NCBI RefSeq assembly: GCF_020805785.1 | Contig: NZ_JAJGZV010000011.1 | Location: 62,001-126,000, forward strand | Direction of reading: 5' to 3' | From: Flavobacterium chungbukense | GTDB lineage: Bacteria > Bacteroidota > Bacteroidia > Flavobacteriales > Flavobacteriaceae | DNA: 64,000 bases | In this document: piece after piece, positions 35,860-44,033 of the stretch | Position numbering within the stretch: position 1 is the first letter of the stretch | Layout of the letters: every line of letters starts with the position of its first letter | Translations under genes and position numbers: made by a program | Notes under the pieces: model-generated | The model's database searches: none | Told to the model about the DNA's origin: nothing | The model's input: the letters and a program-made list of their open reading frames with translations, nothing else

Positions 35860-36414
35860 TTATTTAACTAATAAGAAACTGTAATTAATCTTTATTTTGT
35901 CAGCAATTTTCTTTCTGACAAGACTTGGTATCTCAATATCAAAATCTTCAGGTTTTGCTTCAAATGTGCCAATAGCATTAACTCCATTTGGAGCTTTGGA
36001 AATTTTTACAATCACAGAGACTGGTTTTGTTTTTCCGTGAATAGTAAGATCTCCTTTGAATGTGAAATTTTTAGGAGAACTTGTAATTTTTGAACTATCA
36101 AAATCTTCAATTTTACCTTTGAAAGTTGCTTTCGGAAATTTTTCAGATTCCATATAATTTTCATTAAAATGCTCTTCCATCAGCGCTACTTTAAATCGAA
36201 AGCCTTTTATAAGCGCCAAACTGGCAAAATCTCCTGTAGTCTGATCCAGAACAGCAGAAACTGATTTGCTTTCTGCAGCGACTTCTTCGTAAGAAGGCAT
36301 AGAAGCCTGAAATTTTATATTCCCTGTTTTTGTAATCAGTTTTTGTGCAAAGCCTTCATTATTTGCAATTATAATAAGCAGGAACGCAAAGAAATTAATA
36401 AATGATTTTTTCAT
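35860..36414 (-). CDS. YceI-family periplasmic lipid-binding-like protein
   Basis: Secreted beta-barrel protein of the YceI family (lipocalin-like, binds isoprenoid or similar lipids in known structures). The ATG at 36414 gives a good signal peptide (MKKSFINFFAF to GFAQ) and lies 5 nt after the cytochrome gene's stop; the frame itself is open from 36450. Visible family features are GNIKFQASMP near 30, FNENYMESEKFPKATFKGKI and DLTIHGKTKPVSV. It is the last gene of an operon with a lipoprotein cytochrome c, a DUF5777 protein and an OB-fold protein. The function of this conserved set is not established. Confidence 0.88.
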   Translation of the reverse strand: MKKSFINFFAFLLIIIANNEGFAQKLITKTGNIKFQASMPSYEEVAAESKSVSAVLDQTTGDFASLALIKGFRFKVALMEEHFNENYMESEKFPKATFKGKIEDFDSSKITSSPKNFTFKGDLTIHGKTKPVSVIVKISKAPNGVNAIGTFEAKPEDFDIEIPSLVRKKIADKIKINYSFLLVK

Positions 36415-36419
36415 AATAA

Positions 36420-36809
36420 TTAATTTTCTTTTAAACCATCGGTGTTCCATTTCACAATTAGATCAATATTAGCCTGAGCCATTCTGCCACCTTGAGGCAT
36501 AAGTCCCTGTTGGCCGCTTTGAAGCTGTATTCTCCCTAATAAACCAGCACTTTCTACGGCAGCTTTTACCTGTGCAAAAGTAGTCAGCGGTCTAAAAGAA
36601 GCAGATCTTCCACTTGAGTGGCAGCTTACGCAGTTGGCGTCAATAATAGATTTCACATCTTTACTGTAGGTAACCGCAGTTGTTGGGTTTGTTGGGTTCG
36701 TTGGATTTGTAGGTGTAGTAGGTGGTGTTTCTATATCCTGCATTGTATCAGAATCGCTGCAGCTTGCCAGTACAGCTAGTAAAATTGTAAGTACGATTGT
36801 TTTTTTCAT
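36420..36809 (-). CDS. Lipoprotein c-type cytochrome with repeat linker
   Basis: A lipoprotein (lipobox Cys17, LASC) with a threonine/proline linker of repeated T-N-P units (about 34-43), then a mono-haem cytochrome c domain: CVSCH (60-64) binds haem and Met104 in GLMPQGG is the likely distal ligand. The linker would hold the haem domain away from the membrane. It probably passes electrons in the periplasm. Linked with DUF5777 and YceI proteins; the short linker repeat may vary in length among strains. Confidence 0.88.
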   Translation of the reverse strand: MKKTIVLTILLAVLASCSDSDTMQDIETPPTTPTNPTNPTNPTTAVTYSKDVKSIIDANCVSCHSSGRSASFRPLTTFAQVKAAVESAGLLGRIQLQSGQQGLMPQGGRMAQANIDLIVKWNTDGLKEN

Positions 36810-36828
36810 GATTTATTGTTTTTAATTG

Positions 36829-37671
36829 TTAGAAAACTCTGTATAGGTTAAAGCCAAAGAAGAAATCCCCTTTACCCCAGTCGCCAGAAGCATTGGTAAG
36901 GTATCCGCTCTCACTCATAGATTGTGAATTGGTAAAGATTAATTGAAAAACGTGTCCGCCTGTTTCCACATCAAGACCTACAGACAATGGATTTTTATAA
37001 AAGTCAGGCTTGTCAAAATTGTGCATGTATTCTAAATTGACAGATAATCTTTTTGTGATTTTATAGCGTCCGCCACCTCCAAAAGAAAACTGATTGTCTC
37101 TTTCGATATCAGGAGTGTAAAGGTTTTTGTGTATAAAAGATGGTACTAATTCTAATGAGAATTTTTCACTGATTTTTCTAGATATTAAAACCTGCTGCAC
37201 GTACGTCATACGATGTTTAAATTCTAAACCCGGATATTGGTCTTTTTCTAAAAAAGTATTAATATCTGCAACGCTATACCCAACAATGTCCAGCGGAAAA
37301 TTATCGTTTTGTCGTGCTACTCGATACTTCAATCCGGTTTCATACATTTTGTTTAAAGTATGTCTCGAAAGGCTGACAGATAACCAATCTGTGACACCAT
37401 AGATTCCTCCAAGTTTTGTGGTTGCATTGTCAAGTCCAAAAAAACTGTCAAAGCCATCTTTTACAGTCCCAAAACGATGCGAAACCACAAAATAAAATTC
37501 TTTTTTTGCAGGCATTTTTGTGGTCTGTAAGGTTACCAGCTGTAAAGCTTTAAAAGTAGCTGTAGAATAGCTTTCTTCTGTTTGTGTAGAATCAAGACTC
37601 TTCAATAAATCATCCTGAGAATAAGCCATTGTAACTAAAAACAGGCAGAACGGAACTAGAATTTTCTTCAT
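36829..37671 (-). CDS. DUF5777-family beta-barrel protein
   Basis: A 280-residue secreted protein (signal peptide about 1-18) with alternating beta strands and a terminal aromatic (YRVF), the pattern of an outer-membrane barrel. FYFVVSHRFGTVKDGFDSFFGLDNATTKLGGIYGVTDWLSV is the recognisable DUF5777 opening. Function is unknown in the family. It lies 19 nt upstream of the cytochrome gene and 23 nt downstream of the OB-fold gene. Confidence 0.8.
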   Translation of the reverse strand: MKKILVPFCLFLVTMAYSQDDLLKSLDSTQTEESYSTATFKALQLVTLQTTKMPAKKEFYFVVSHRFGTVKDGFDSFFGLDNATTKLGGIYGVTDWLSVSLSRHTLNKMYETGLKYRVARQNDNFPLDIVGYSVADINTFLEKDQYPGLEFKHRMTYVQQVLISRKISEKFSLELVPSFIHKNLYTPDIERDNQFSFGGGGRYKITKRLSVNLEYMHNFDKPDFYKNPLSVGLDVETGGHVFQLIFTNSQSMSESGYLTNASGDWGKGDFFFGFNLYRVF

Positions 37672-37694
37672 AAATTAATTGTTATTTGTTTGGT

Positions 37695-38087
37695 TTATTT
37701 AACAGTGCATTGGTCTATTTTGACTTCCATAAATAGTTCGTCATAACCAATGCATTTGCCTTTAATCGTTATTTTATTGTTGATCATTTTGTTTTTTAAT
37801 TCTTCTTTAAAAAGACAGAAAACAGTATTTTCAAGTATAATTACAGAGTCGGTTTCTTTGGTTGCTTTACCCGTTATTTCAATAGTTTTGTTGAGGTATA
37901 GTGAATCTGCTTTTTTAGGATCTGCGTTGTAATCTTCAAGTAGTTTTTTTGCAGTTAAACTAAAATCCGGAGCTTCTGATTCTATGTTACGGGCTTCTTT
38001 AAAGATGATTCCGTAATAAAAGTAGACGCCAGCTGAAAGCATTATTAGTAATACCGCGGTTAGAATTGCTGTTTTTTTTCTTTTCAT
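37695..38087 (-). CDS. OB-fold (tRNA_anti-like) membrane-anchored protein
   Basis: A 130-residue protein with one N-terminal membrane helix (about 6-26) and an OB-fold domain (about 55-130; LYLNKTIEITGKATKETDSVIILENTVFCLF, KITIKGKCIGYDELFMEVKIDQC), like tRNA_anti-like proteins of Bacteroidota. It probably binds a partner or ligand in the periplasm rather than nucleic acid, since it is anchored outside; that is inference. First gene of the four-gene unit. Confidence 0.75.
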   Translation of the reverse strand: MKRKKTAILTAVLLIMLSAGVYFYYGIIFKEARNIESEAPDFSLTAKKLLEDYNADPKKADSLYLNKTIEITGKATKETDSVIILENTVFCLFKEELKNKMINNKITIKGKCIGYDELFMEVKIDQCTVK

Positions 38088-38165
38088 ATTTGGTTTGTAT
38101 TGGTGATAAATAATAATCAGTCAGCGTTTTTTTATCTGATGGCTTTCATCACGTTTTTTTTTATG

Positions 38166-38324
38166 CTAAATGCCAAAATCCCGTAATGATTTGATAATAG
38201 GTTTAAGTGCTGAATTTTAATCAGTTAATTGATATTCGGTTTTGGTAAGGCTTTTATTATCTATTTTCTTTTCAACAAATCCGTTTAGTTTCATTTCTTT
38301 CAACTGCTGAATTTTCTGGTTTAT
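38166..38324 (-). pseudogene. Remnant of an HxlR-type regulator
   Basis: In the 380-nt gap 38088-38467 the minus strand encodes INQKIQQLKEMKLNGFVEKK, then a wing-like TKTEYQLTD, an in-frame stop at 38217-38219, and NSALKPIIKSLRDFGI before a second stop at 38166. The order matches the C-terminal half of an HxlR protein (recognition helix, wing, terminal helix). The N-terminal half is missing and no start codon is present. The rest of the gap holds no gene I can support. Confidence 0.65.
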
Positions 38325-38467
38325 TCATACTTAAAAATGTCTCAAATCAAATGATGATTCTATAGTGAAACAGCCTTAGTACAGATTACCCTACCAAAGA
38401 ATTGTAATTTCTTGAAAAAAAATAAAAATGTAGAAGGAGAGCTTTAAAAACTCTTTTAGAAACGATA

Positions 38468-41002
38468 TTAAAATGAAACTCTAAAACTCAGATTTGGAGT
38501 TCTTTGCAGTGAAAAAGTATCCACTTCTTCTATAGAATTGGTTAAAGAATTAATTCTATAATATTCGCTGATTTCATTTCTCCTGTTTAGGATATTTAAG
38601 ATTGAGATTCCTATTTTGTATTGAATTCCGCTTTCGGTTTCCCATTTGTAAGTTGAAGAAAGATTAACCTGAGAAAACATATTCAGATTACTGTCGTTTG
38701 GTTTGTTGTAAACCAAAACAGGATTAGAAAGATCAATTTGAGATAAATTTGGAGATGTTTTTGGCCTTCCGGAAGTCCATTTTGTTCCTAAAGCAATCTT
38801 GAAATTGTTTTTCTCATAAATTGCCGCCCATGACAACGTGTGTGTTAGCTCAAAGTTGTTGGGAAATCGAGGATATTCATAATTAGTAAAATGATAATTG
38901 TTTTCGTTGTATGTATAACTTAACCACGTAAGAAAGTGGTTTATTTTTTTCTGAACTAGCATTTCTGTTCCCCAGATTTCATAATCTCCTGTAGTTCTGA
39001 CAAATTCCAACTGATTCTGAAAACCTTGGCTAGAGGTTGTTATTCCTGTTACTTTTTTGTAAAAGTTTTCGATGTCCAAAAGCCAGTTGTTCTTTTGATA
39101 AAACAAATTAAAAGATAGCTGTCTGCTTCTTTGAATAGGAATTGTGCCGTTATTCGAGATAATCCAGCGTCTTTTTTCGATGCCAAAATAATCTTTCTGA
39201 AGATCAATAATCTGCTGGGAATTTTGGCTTTTGAGTTCGCCGAGAAGTTCTAAAGTTACATTTTTACTAAGTCCGTAATCCAATTGGATTCTAGGTTCTG
39301 CAATATATTTTTTGAATTTTTCGATATAATTAAGCCGCATTCCGCCTTTAAAATATACTCTGGAAATGGTATCATTATATTTACCTTCTACAATTAAAGC
39401 ATGAGTTCGTAATACGTCTTTTACTTTACGATAAAAATCAGGATTAGTTACCTGCTCTAAATTAGTAATACCAATTTCATTATATTGATATCCGTCGCTG
39501 AAACTAAATTTGGAGTTTAGAATATGATTATTTTCTAAATTAACGCCATTGTTGTTTACCGTATTTTCTTGAATAACAGTCTGGTTTTCGTAAATTGACT
39601 TTTGATCGGCTAGAAGTTCGTACGAAGAATTGTAAACATTAATTTTGGTCGTGTTGAATTTATTCCAATTTCTTTTCCATAACAAATTTGCACCGTAGTT
39701 CTGCTGGCGTAAAACATTGGTTTGTGATTTGTTTATATTGTATGAAGCAGCACTTTTAGTAACTTCCAGATTATCTTTTATCGTTATTAAATCAAGTATG
39801 ATTTGATCTTTGAGTCCTATTTTTTGCGCGTATTTTACAGTAGCATCATAAAAACCAAATTTTTTATCACTTTTATAATTAAGATTTTGGTTCTGCGAAA
39901 AATCGGTAATGGTAGTATTTTGAAATACTTTATTGAAATATTCTTTATAAGTGGGAGTCTCTACAAAATCGGTAATCGATTTGCGTGCCGAAATTTCGAT
40001 ATAACTTTTTTTAGAAAGATTATATTTTCCATAAACATCAGCATTAATCATGTTGATTCCCGCGCTAAAAGAGTTTTTTTCGGCTTTTTCTGGAGTAGAA
40101 GAAATCGCGACTACGCTTGAAACGCTTTCTCCGTAAAAGGCAGAACTTCCGTTTTTATAGATGGAAATGGTATGTCCCAGATTTGGATTGAAAACTGATA
40201 TTAAACCAAAAAAATGTCCTGTTTGAAACATTCGTATTCCATTCCACAAAAATAAATTCTGATCGTGCGTGCCACCGCGAACGTTGATGCTTGATACACT
40301 TTCGTCCAAACTGTTTACACCCGGAATCTGCTGCATGGTCTGCAACGCATCGGGTTCAATAAGTCCGGGAAGGATACCAAATTTTTTAGGCTTAATTTCA
40401 AGAGATCCATCAGTGTTTTTTGAAATACCCGAAGCTAAAATGGCATTGGTTTTAATTTCGTGCAATTCTGTAATTTCAGGGTCTAACAGGATTTGAATGC
40501 AATCTTTAACCTTTGTATTTCCTGCCGTAATTCTTTTTGAAGCAAAACCAACGTGACTAATTACAAAAGTATTTTTGTTTTCTTTATTAAACTCAAAATA
40601 ACCTTCTGAATCAGTAGTAAAGTGATTCTTATTATTTAAACTAATGTTGGCATTTTCGAGAGGCTTTTTATCAATAGAAGATAAAACATAGCCACAAATC
40701 ATTTTTGAAATAGTATCCTTTTTATAGATATTAATGAATTTGTTGCCTATATTTTCAAAAGACAAGTGGGTTCTTTTTTCGAGATATTCCAATTTTTGTT
40801 CTAACGAAAATGAATTCTTGGGAGGATTTAATTCGAGGCCTTTAATATTATCTTCGGTATAATTAAAGCTGACGCCATGTTGTTCTTCAATATCAATTAT
40901 TATTTTTTTAAAAGGCATAACTTTTCCTTTGTCCTGAGCAAAAATATTCAGGACAAGAAAAAAGAGAAAAAACAAAAAATGAAATTGTTTGGGGCGCAAC
41001 AT
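38468..41002 (-). CDS. TonB-dependent receptor with STN and CarboxypepD-like domains
   Basis: An outer-membrane receptor (844 residues). Signal peptide about 1-22; STN-type short domain (about 25-95), which in known systems touches FecR; carboxypeptidase-regulatory-like beta domain (about 100-180); plug (about 205-330, INVRGGTHDQNLFLWNGI); and a barrel to the terminal Phe (FRVSF). Its ATG directly follows the FecR stop. With the ECF sigma factor and FecR upstream it forms a cell-surface signalling set. There is no SusD partner, so it may sense or take up an iron chelate, vitamin or small glycan; the ligand is unknown. Confidence 0.9.
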   Translation of the reverse strand: MLRPKQFHFLFFLFFLVLNIFAQDKGKVMPFKKIIIDIEEQHGVSFNYTEDNIKGLELNPPKNSFSLEQKLEYLEKRTHLSFENIGNKFINIYKKDTISKMICGYVLSSIDKKPLENANISLNNKNHFTTDSEGYFEFNKENKNTFVISHVGFASKRITAGNTKVKDCIQILLDPEITELHEIKTNAILASGISKNTDGSLEIKPKKFGILPGLIEPDALQTMQQIPGVNSLDESVSSINVRGGTHDQNLFLWNGIRMFQTGHFFGLISVFNPNLGHTISIYKNGSSAFYGESVSSVVAISSTPEKAEKNSFSAGINMINADVYGKYNLSKKSYIEISARKSITDFVETPTYKEYFNKVFQNTTITDFSQNQNLNYKSDKKFGFYDATVKYAQKIGLKDQIILDLITIKDNLEVTKSAASYNINKSQTNVLRQQNYGANLLWKRNWNKFNTTKINVYNSSYELLADQKSIYENQTVIQENTVNNNGVNLENNHILNSKFSFSDGYQYNEIGITNLEQVTNPDFYRKVKDVLRTHALIVEGKYNDTISRVYFKGGMRLNYIEKFKKYIAEPRIQLDYGLSKNVTLELLGELKSQNSQQIIDLQKDYFGIEKRRWIISNNGTIPIQRSRQLSFNLFYQKNNWLLDIENFYKKVTGITTSSQGFQNQLEFVRTTGDYEIWGTEMLVQKKINHFLTWLSYTYNENNYHFTNYEYPRFPNNFELTHTLSWAAIYEKNNFKIALGTKWTSGRPKTSPNLSQIDLSNPVLVYNKPNDSNLNMFSQVNLSSTYKWETESGIQYKIGISILNILNRRNEISEYYRINSLTNSIEEVDTFSLQRTPNLSFRVSF

Positions 41003-41902
41003 TTATTTTTCGTCAAAAATTATTTTGTTGTTCGAAACTTTTCTAGCTTCTAAATGATAAGTCGTACTAATAATCTGCAAAGCTGTATTGAGATCTTTTG
41101 CCGGTAATTTTCCTGTAAACAGGGAGATGGTATCTTTGGTATTTAAATCGATTTTAATATTGTATTGCCTTTCAACTTCATCTAAAATTGTTCGAATGTT
41201 TTCTTTATAGAAACAGATTTGGTTATCCATCCATTCTGGCTGTGGTGAATTTACAGTCATTTTTGCCTGTTTACCATTTTCAAAACGAACACTTTGTCCG
41301 TGAGTTAATAAAACTTGAATGTTGTTATAATTTACTTTCACACGGCCTTCATAACACACAACATCAAACCTGTTCTTTCTGGCTTTAACGTTAAACTGCG
41401 TTCCTAAAACCGTTACTTTTCCAAGATTGGTCTGCACTTCAAATTTTCTGCCTTTTGCAACTTTAAAATAAGCTTCTCCTTTAAGTTCCAAATGTCTGTT
41501 GTTGTCCCAATTCCACTTTTTATAGTGTATTTGAGAACCTGAATTTAAAACTACTTCCGAATTATCAGGCAATGAAAAAGCAGTCTTTTTTCCAAAATCG
41601 GCAGTTTCTATTTGAGGCACAAAAAGTTTCATCGCAAACGTAATTCCAAGTGCGATAACAAATATGGCAGCGGCTTTAAATGCCCATTTTTTGTAAAGTG
41701 GCACTAGTTTTGGCGCTGTTTTTTTCTGGCTTAAAATAGTAGACAGCATGGCATTTTCATCCAAATCGCCTGTTTCTAGATGAGCGGTATAGTTTTTTAT
41801 CTTTTGATATTTTTCAAAATCGGGGCTTGCCTCAAATGCGGCCAATTCATCCGGAGATAATTCGTCGTTGAGCCATTTTGCCAATAAGCGATCTTTTTTC
41901 AT
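41003..41902 (-). CDS. FecR-type anti-sigma factor
   Basis: A single-span membrane regulator (299 residues). The N-terminal cytoplasmic part (about 1-70, LLAKWLNDELSPDELAAFE) would hold the sigma factor; a membrane helix is near 72-92; the periplasmic FecR domain (about 105-200, KTAFSLPDNSEVVLNSGSQIHY) and DUF4974 (about 225-299, ICFYKENIRTILDEVERQYNIKI) follow. It relays ligand binding from the TonB receptor to the sigma factor. Its stop codon is immediately followed by the receptor ATG. Confidence 0.93.
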   Translation of the reverse strand: MKKDRLLAKWLNDELSPDELAAFEASPDFEKYQKIKNYTAHLETGDLDENAMLSTILSQKKTAPKLVPLYKKWAFKAAAIFVIALGITFAMKLFVPQIETADFGKKTAFSLPDNSEVVLNSGSQIHYKKWNWDNNRHLELKGEAYFKVAKGRKFEVQTNLGKVTVLGTQFNVKARKNRFDVVCYEGRVKVNYNNIQVLLTHGQSVRFENGKQAKMTVNSPQPEWMDNQICFYKENIRTILDEVERQYNIKIDLNTKDTISLFTGKLPAKDLNTALQIISTTYHLEARKVSNNKIIFDEK

Positions 41903-41939
41903 TTTATCGTATTATTTTATTAAAACAATTAGAATTAAA

Positions 41940-41951
41940 TTTACCCTACTT
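41940..41951. repeat. Conserved TTTACCCTACTT element, copy in the sigma-FecR gap
   Basis: The minus strand reads AAGTAGGGTAAA directly after the sigma stop codon. The same 12-mer occurs on the plus strand at 42513-42524, upstream of the sigma gene. A partial relative (TTACCCTAC) is at 38386-38394. Function unknown. Confidence 0.45.
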
Positions 41952-42467
41952 TTATAAATCAATTTCTTTACGTAAGCTTAACAGGGCCAAATGGATGCGT
42001 TTTTCTACTGCCTTTACGCTAATATTGAGCTCTAAGGCAATTTCACTGTATTTTTTGCCATCAATTCTGTGCATCAAAAAGGCAATGCGCTGTTTTTCGT
42101 TTAAGTTTTCGATGGCTTTTAAAAGTTTAGCCTGAAATTGTTTTTCTTCCAGAAGATATTCGGGACTCTCATTGGTCTTATCCAGACCAGTGAAGTTTTT
42201 TTCATATTTCAAAACCACTTTCTGGTGCGCAATCTGGTTGAGACTGCTGTTATTTGCGATCGTGTAAAGGTATGATTTTGCTTTTTCTAAAGGTACAGAA
42301 GCGCAGTTCTGCCAAAGCTTTACAAATGCTTCTTGGGTTATATCTTCTGCTTGTTCTGCGTTTCCAAATTTGTAAAAAAGAAAATTCCGAAGTGCTTTTA
42401 CATGACTTTTGAAGAAAGACGAAAAAATGATTTCATCACAAGTATTAGATTGGTTTTGATCTGGCAT
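41952..42467 (-). CDS. ECF sigma-70 factor (FecI-like)
   Basis: A 171-residue ECF sigma factor. Region 2 contains YKFGNAEQAEDITQEAFVKLW (about 32-52), which binds core polymerase and the -10 element; region 4 contains LNEKQRIAFLMHRIDGKKYSEIA and the helix-turn-helix NISVKAVEKRIHLALLSLR. It heads the sigma/FecR/receptor set, and by analogy it is freed when the receptor binds ligand, then transcribes its own locus and possibly the divergent lipoprotein gene at 42666. Confidence 0.93.
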   Translation of the reverse strand: MPDQNQSNTCDEIIFSSFFKSHVKALRNFLFYKFGNAEQAEDITQEAFVKLWQNCASVPLEKAKSYLYTIANNSSLNQIAHQKVVLKYEKNFTGLDKTNESPEYLLEEKQFQAKLLKAIENLNEKQRIAFLMHRIDGKKYSEIALELNISVKAVEKRIHLALLSLRKEIDL

Positions 42468-42512
42468 TTAGAGTTTCAATTTTTTCAGCGTAAAAGTATT
42501 TGTTTTTAATTT

Positions 42513-42524
42513 AAGTAGGGTAAA
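42513..42524. repeat. Conserved AAGTAGGGTAAA element upstream of the sigma gene
   Basis: Twelve bases identical to the reverse complement of 41940-41951. Lies in the 198-nt divergent gap between the sigma factor and the repeat lipoprotein, 46 nt before the sigma start. Confidence 0.45.
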
Positions 42525-42644
42525 AGTAGAGATGATTGTTTTATAGAAGAATAAAATGCTATTGGTTTTTGATAATTTAGTATAGATGAAAATTATCAAG
42601 CCTTGCTGTTAGGTTATTAAAAAACAGTTTCTTTTAAAATTTAT

Positions 42645-42652
42645 TACCTTTG
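42645..42652 (+). promoter_or_regulatory. -7 box (TACCTTTG) of the repeat-lipoprotein gene
   Basis: Exact TAnnTTTG match 13 nt before the ATG at 42666, giving a very short leader. A clear -33 TTG was not found. Confidence 0.6.
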
Positions 42653-42665
42653 TAAAAACATAAAT

Positions 42666-43691
42666 ATGCTCCTTTTGAAAAAATATTTATCACTTGCAGT
42701 TTTCCTATTCTTACTGTTTTCCTGTCAAAGTGAAATAGATGAGCAAAACAATAATTCGCAGGGAACCATTACTACTGTTTCCCCACTTACAACTTATTTG
42801 CAAAGGGTTGCTATGGTTAGAACTGTACAGGATAATATGATTGACGGATCTAGTTATTGCACCATAAAACTCCCTTACACCGTTACAGTAAATAATGAGC
42901 AGATTGCAGTAAACGCAACTGCCGATTATCAAAAAGTTTTGAATAATATCAACGCAAGCAATTATGATGATGATATTGTAAAAATAGATTTTCCTGTAAC
43001 GATGGTATATTATAATTACATCGAAAAACTGATTCCAAATCAGGCAGATTTTGATTCTTTAATAGACTACTGGAATCTCTATCCAGATCTTTTATCCAAA
43101 ATCAACGGTCTGAATATCAATTATCCCATCACAATTAATAGCTATAACATCATTAATCAAGCAGCGAGTTCTCAATTGATAGTAAGCGATCAGGCCTTTT
43201 TTAATTTTATTAATAATTTAAATGAAAGCCAGTACATATCTCTAAAATATCCTATCACAATTGCAGATTACAATAATCAGACAAAAACGATTTCAAATAA
43301 TCAGGATTTCGAAAACGCTATTAAATATGCCATAGATTATTGCCCAGAAAATAATCTTGTGACACTAGATTTTGCTGCAATTATTACAAAAGGTACTTGG
43401 GAAATACCCTATTTTTACGATGGTACTGTAAAGACTTCAAATTACAGCGACTACACATTTGTATTTAAAACCGATCAATCTGTAGTTGCCACCAAAAGTG
43501 GAGTTTCAGAAATGGGACAGTGGGAAAGTTCTGTTCAAAATGGTGTCAGAGAAGTTAAAGTAATTTTCAATACAGGAGTGCTTTCTAAATTGAATTTTAA
43601 CTGGAAGCTGTTTGAATTTAATAGTTCTCAGATACGATTGCGAGATGCAGCTACAACAACAAATTATCTTTACTTTCAGAAAAAATACTAA
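42666..43691 (+). CDS. Lipoprotein with four internal repeats
   Basis: I do not recognise this family. The 341-residue protein is a lipoprotein (lipobox near Cys20, LFSC) with a polar spacer. About residues 65-240 hold four similar units of 45-60 residues, each opening with a [LFY]P[YVI]T[VMI] strand (LPYTVTVNN, FPVTMVYYN, YPITINSYN, YPITIADYN) and ending with an acidic/aromatic helix (DYQKVLNNI, DFDSLIDYW, FFNFINNL, DFENAIKYA). A C-terminal beta region (about 245-341, TKGTWEIPYF) looks lipocalin-like. It has its own -7 box and is divergent from the sigma/FecR/receptor set, so it may be a surface partner of that receptor. Confidence 0.7.
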   Translation: MLLLKKYLSLAVFLFLLFSCQSEIDEQNNNSQGTITTVSPLTTYLQRVAMVRTVQDNMIDGSSYCTIKLPYTVTVNNEQIAVNATADYQKVLNNINASNYDDDIVKIDFPVTMVYYNYIEKLIPNQADFDSLIDYWNLYPDLLSKINGLNINYPITINSYNIINQAASSQLIVSDQAFFNFINNLNESQYISLKYPITIADYNNQTKTISNNQDFENAIKYAIDYCPENNLVTLDFAAIITKGTWEIPYFYDGTVKTSNYSDYTFVFKTDQSVVATKSGVSEMGQWESSVQNGVREVKVIFNTGVLSKLNFNWKLFEFNSSQIRLRDAATTTNYLYFQKKY

Positions 43692-43867
43692 CGACTTTTT
43701 TCTTTCTTCCCAACCAAATAAGAAGTCCTGTGTATGTTTTGATTGAAAAAAGTTTTATCCGTTGTTGAATCCACTTTTGTAGGATTTTCAACTTTGCCCG
43801 AAGGTTTTTTTGATGTTCCTGCGATTAAATAGATTCCTCTTTCAAACCATTTTAAAGACCAGTTTAG
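43688..43867 (-). pseudogene. Unidentified minus-strand coding remnant
   Basis: In the 342-nt gap 43692-44033, the minus strand has 59 open codons without a start, from a TGA at 43868 to a TAG at 43688, containing KWFERGIYLIAGTSKKPSG and ending NIHRTSYLVGKKEKSR. It reads like the C-terminus of a real protein that I cannot name. It overlaps the stop of the repeat lipoprotein. Between it and the hairpin at 43976 nothing else was seen. Confidence 0.35.
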
Positions 43868-43952
43868 TCAGCTCTAAAAAGATTTCCAAAATGTCACAGG
43901 CTGTGGGAATCTCTCTGACTTCGCACCCGCAACGATAATTAGCTAGCCGATG

Positions 43953-44004
43953 CGAGGAAAGCAACGAAAAATAATAAGCCATTCCATTACGGAGTGGCTT
44001 ATTT
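43953..44004. repeat. Dispersed hairpin repeat, copy 2
   Basis: GGAAAGCAACGAAAAATAAT precedes AAGCCATTCC (43976-43985), loop ATTAC and GGAGTGGCTT (43991-44000). Nearly identical over about 48 nt to copy 3 at 55992-56044. It lies 30 nt after the last gene of the minus-strand 3-keto operon and may terminate it. Confidence 0.88.
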
Positions 44005-44033
44005 GGAACGTCTGGTATTTCAATAAGCGATGC

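Noticed and set aside
36687..36716. Tandem short repeats in the cytochrome lipoprotein, considered as a CRISPR-like or VNTR locus
   Set aside because: They encode an in-frame T-N-P linker; no spacers are present.
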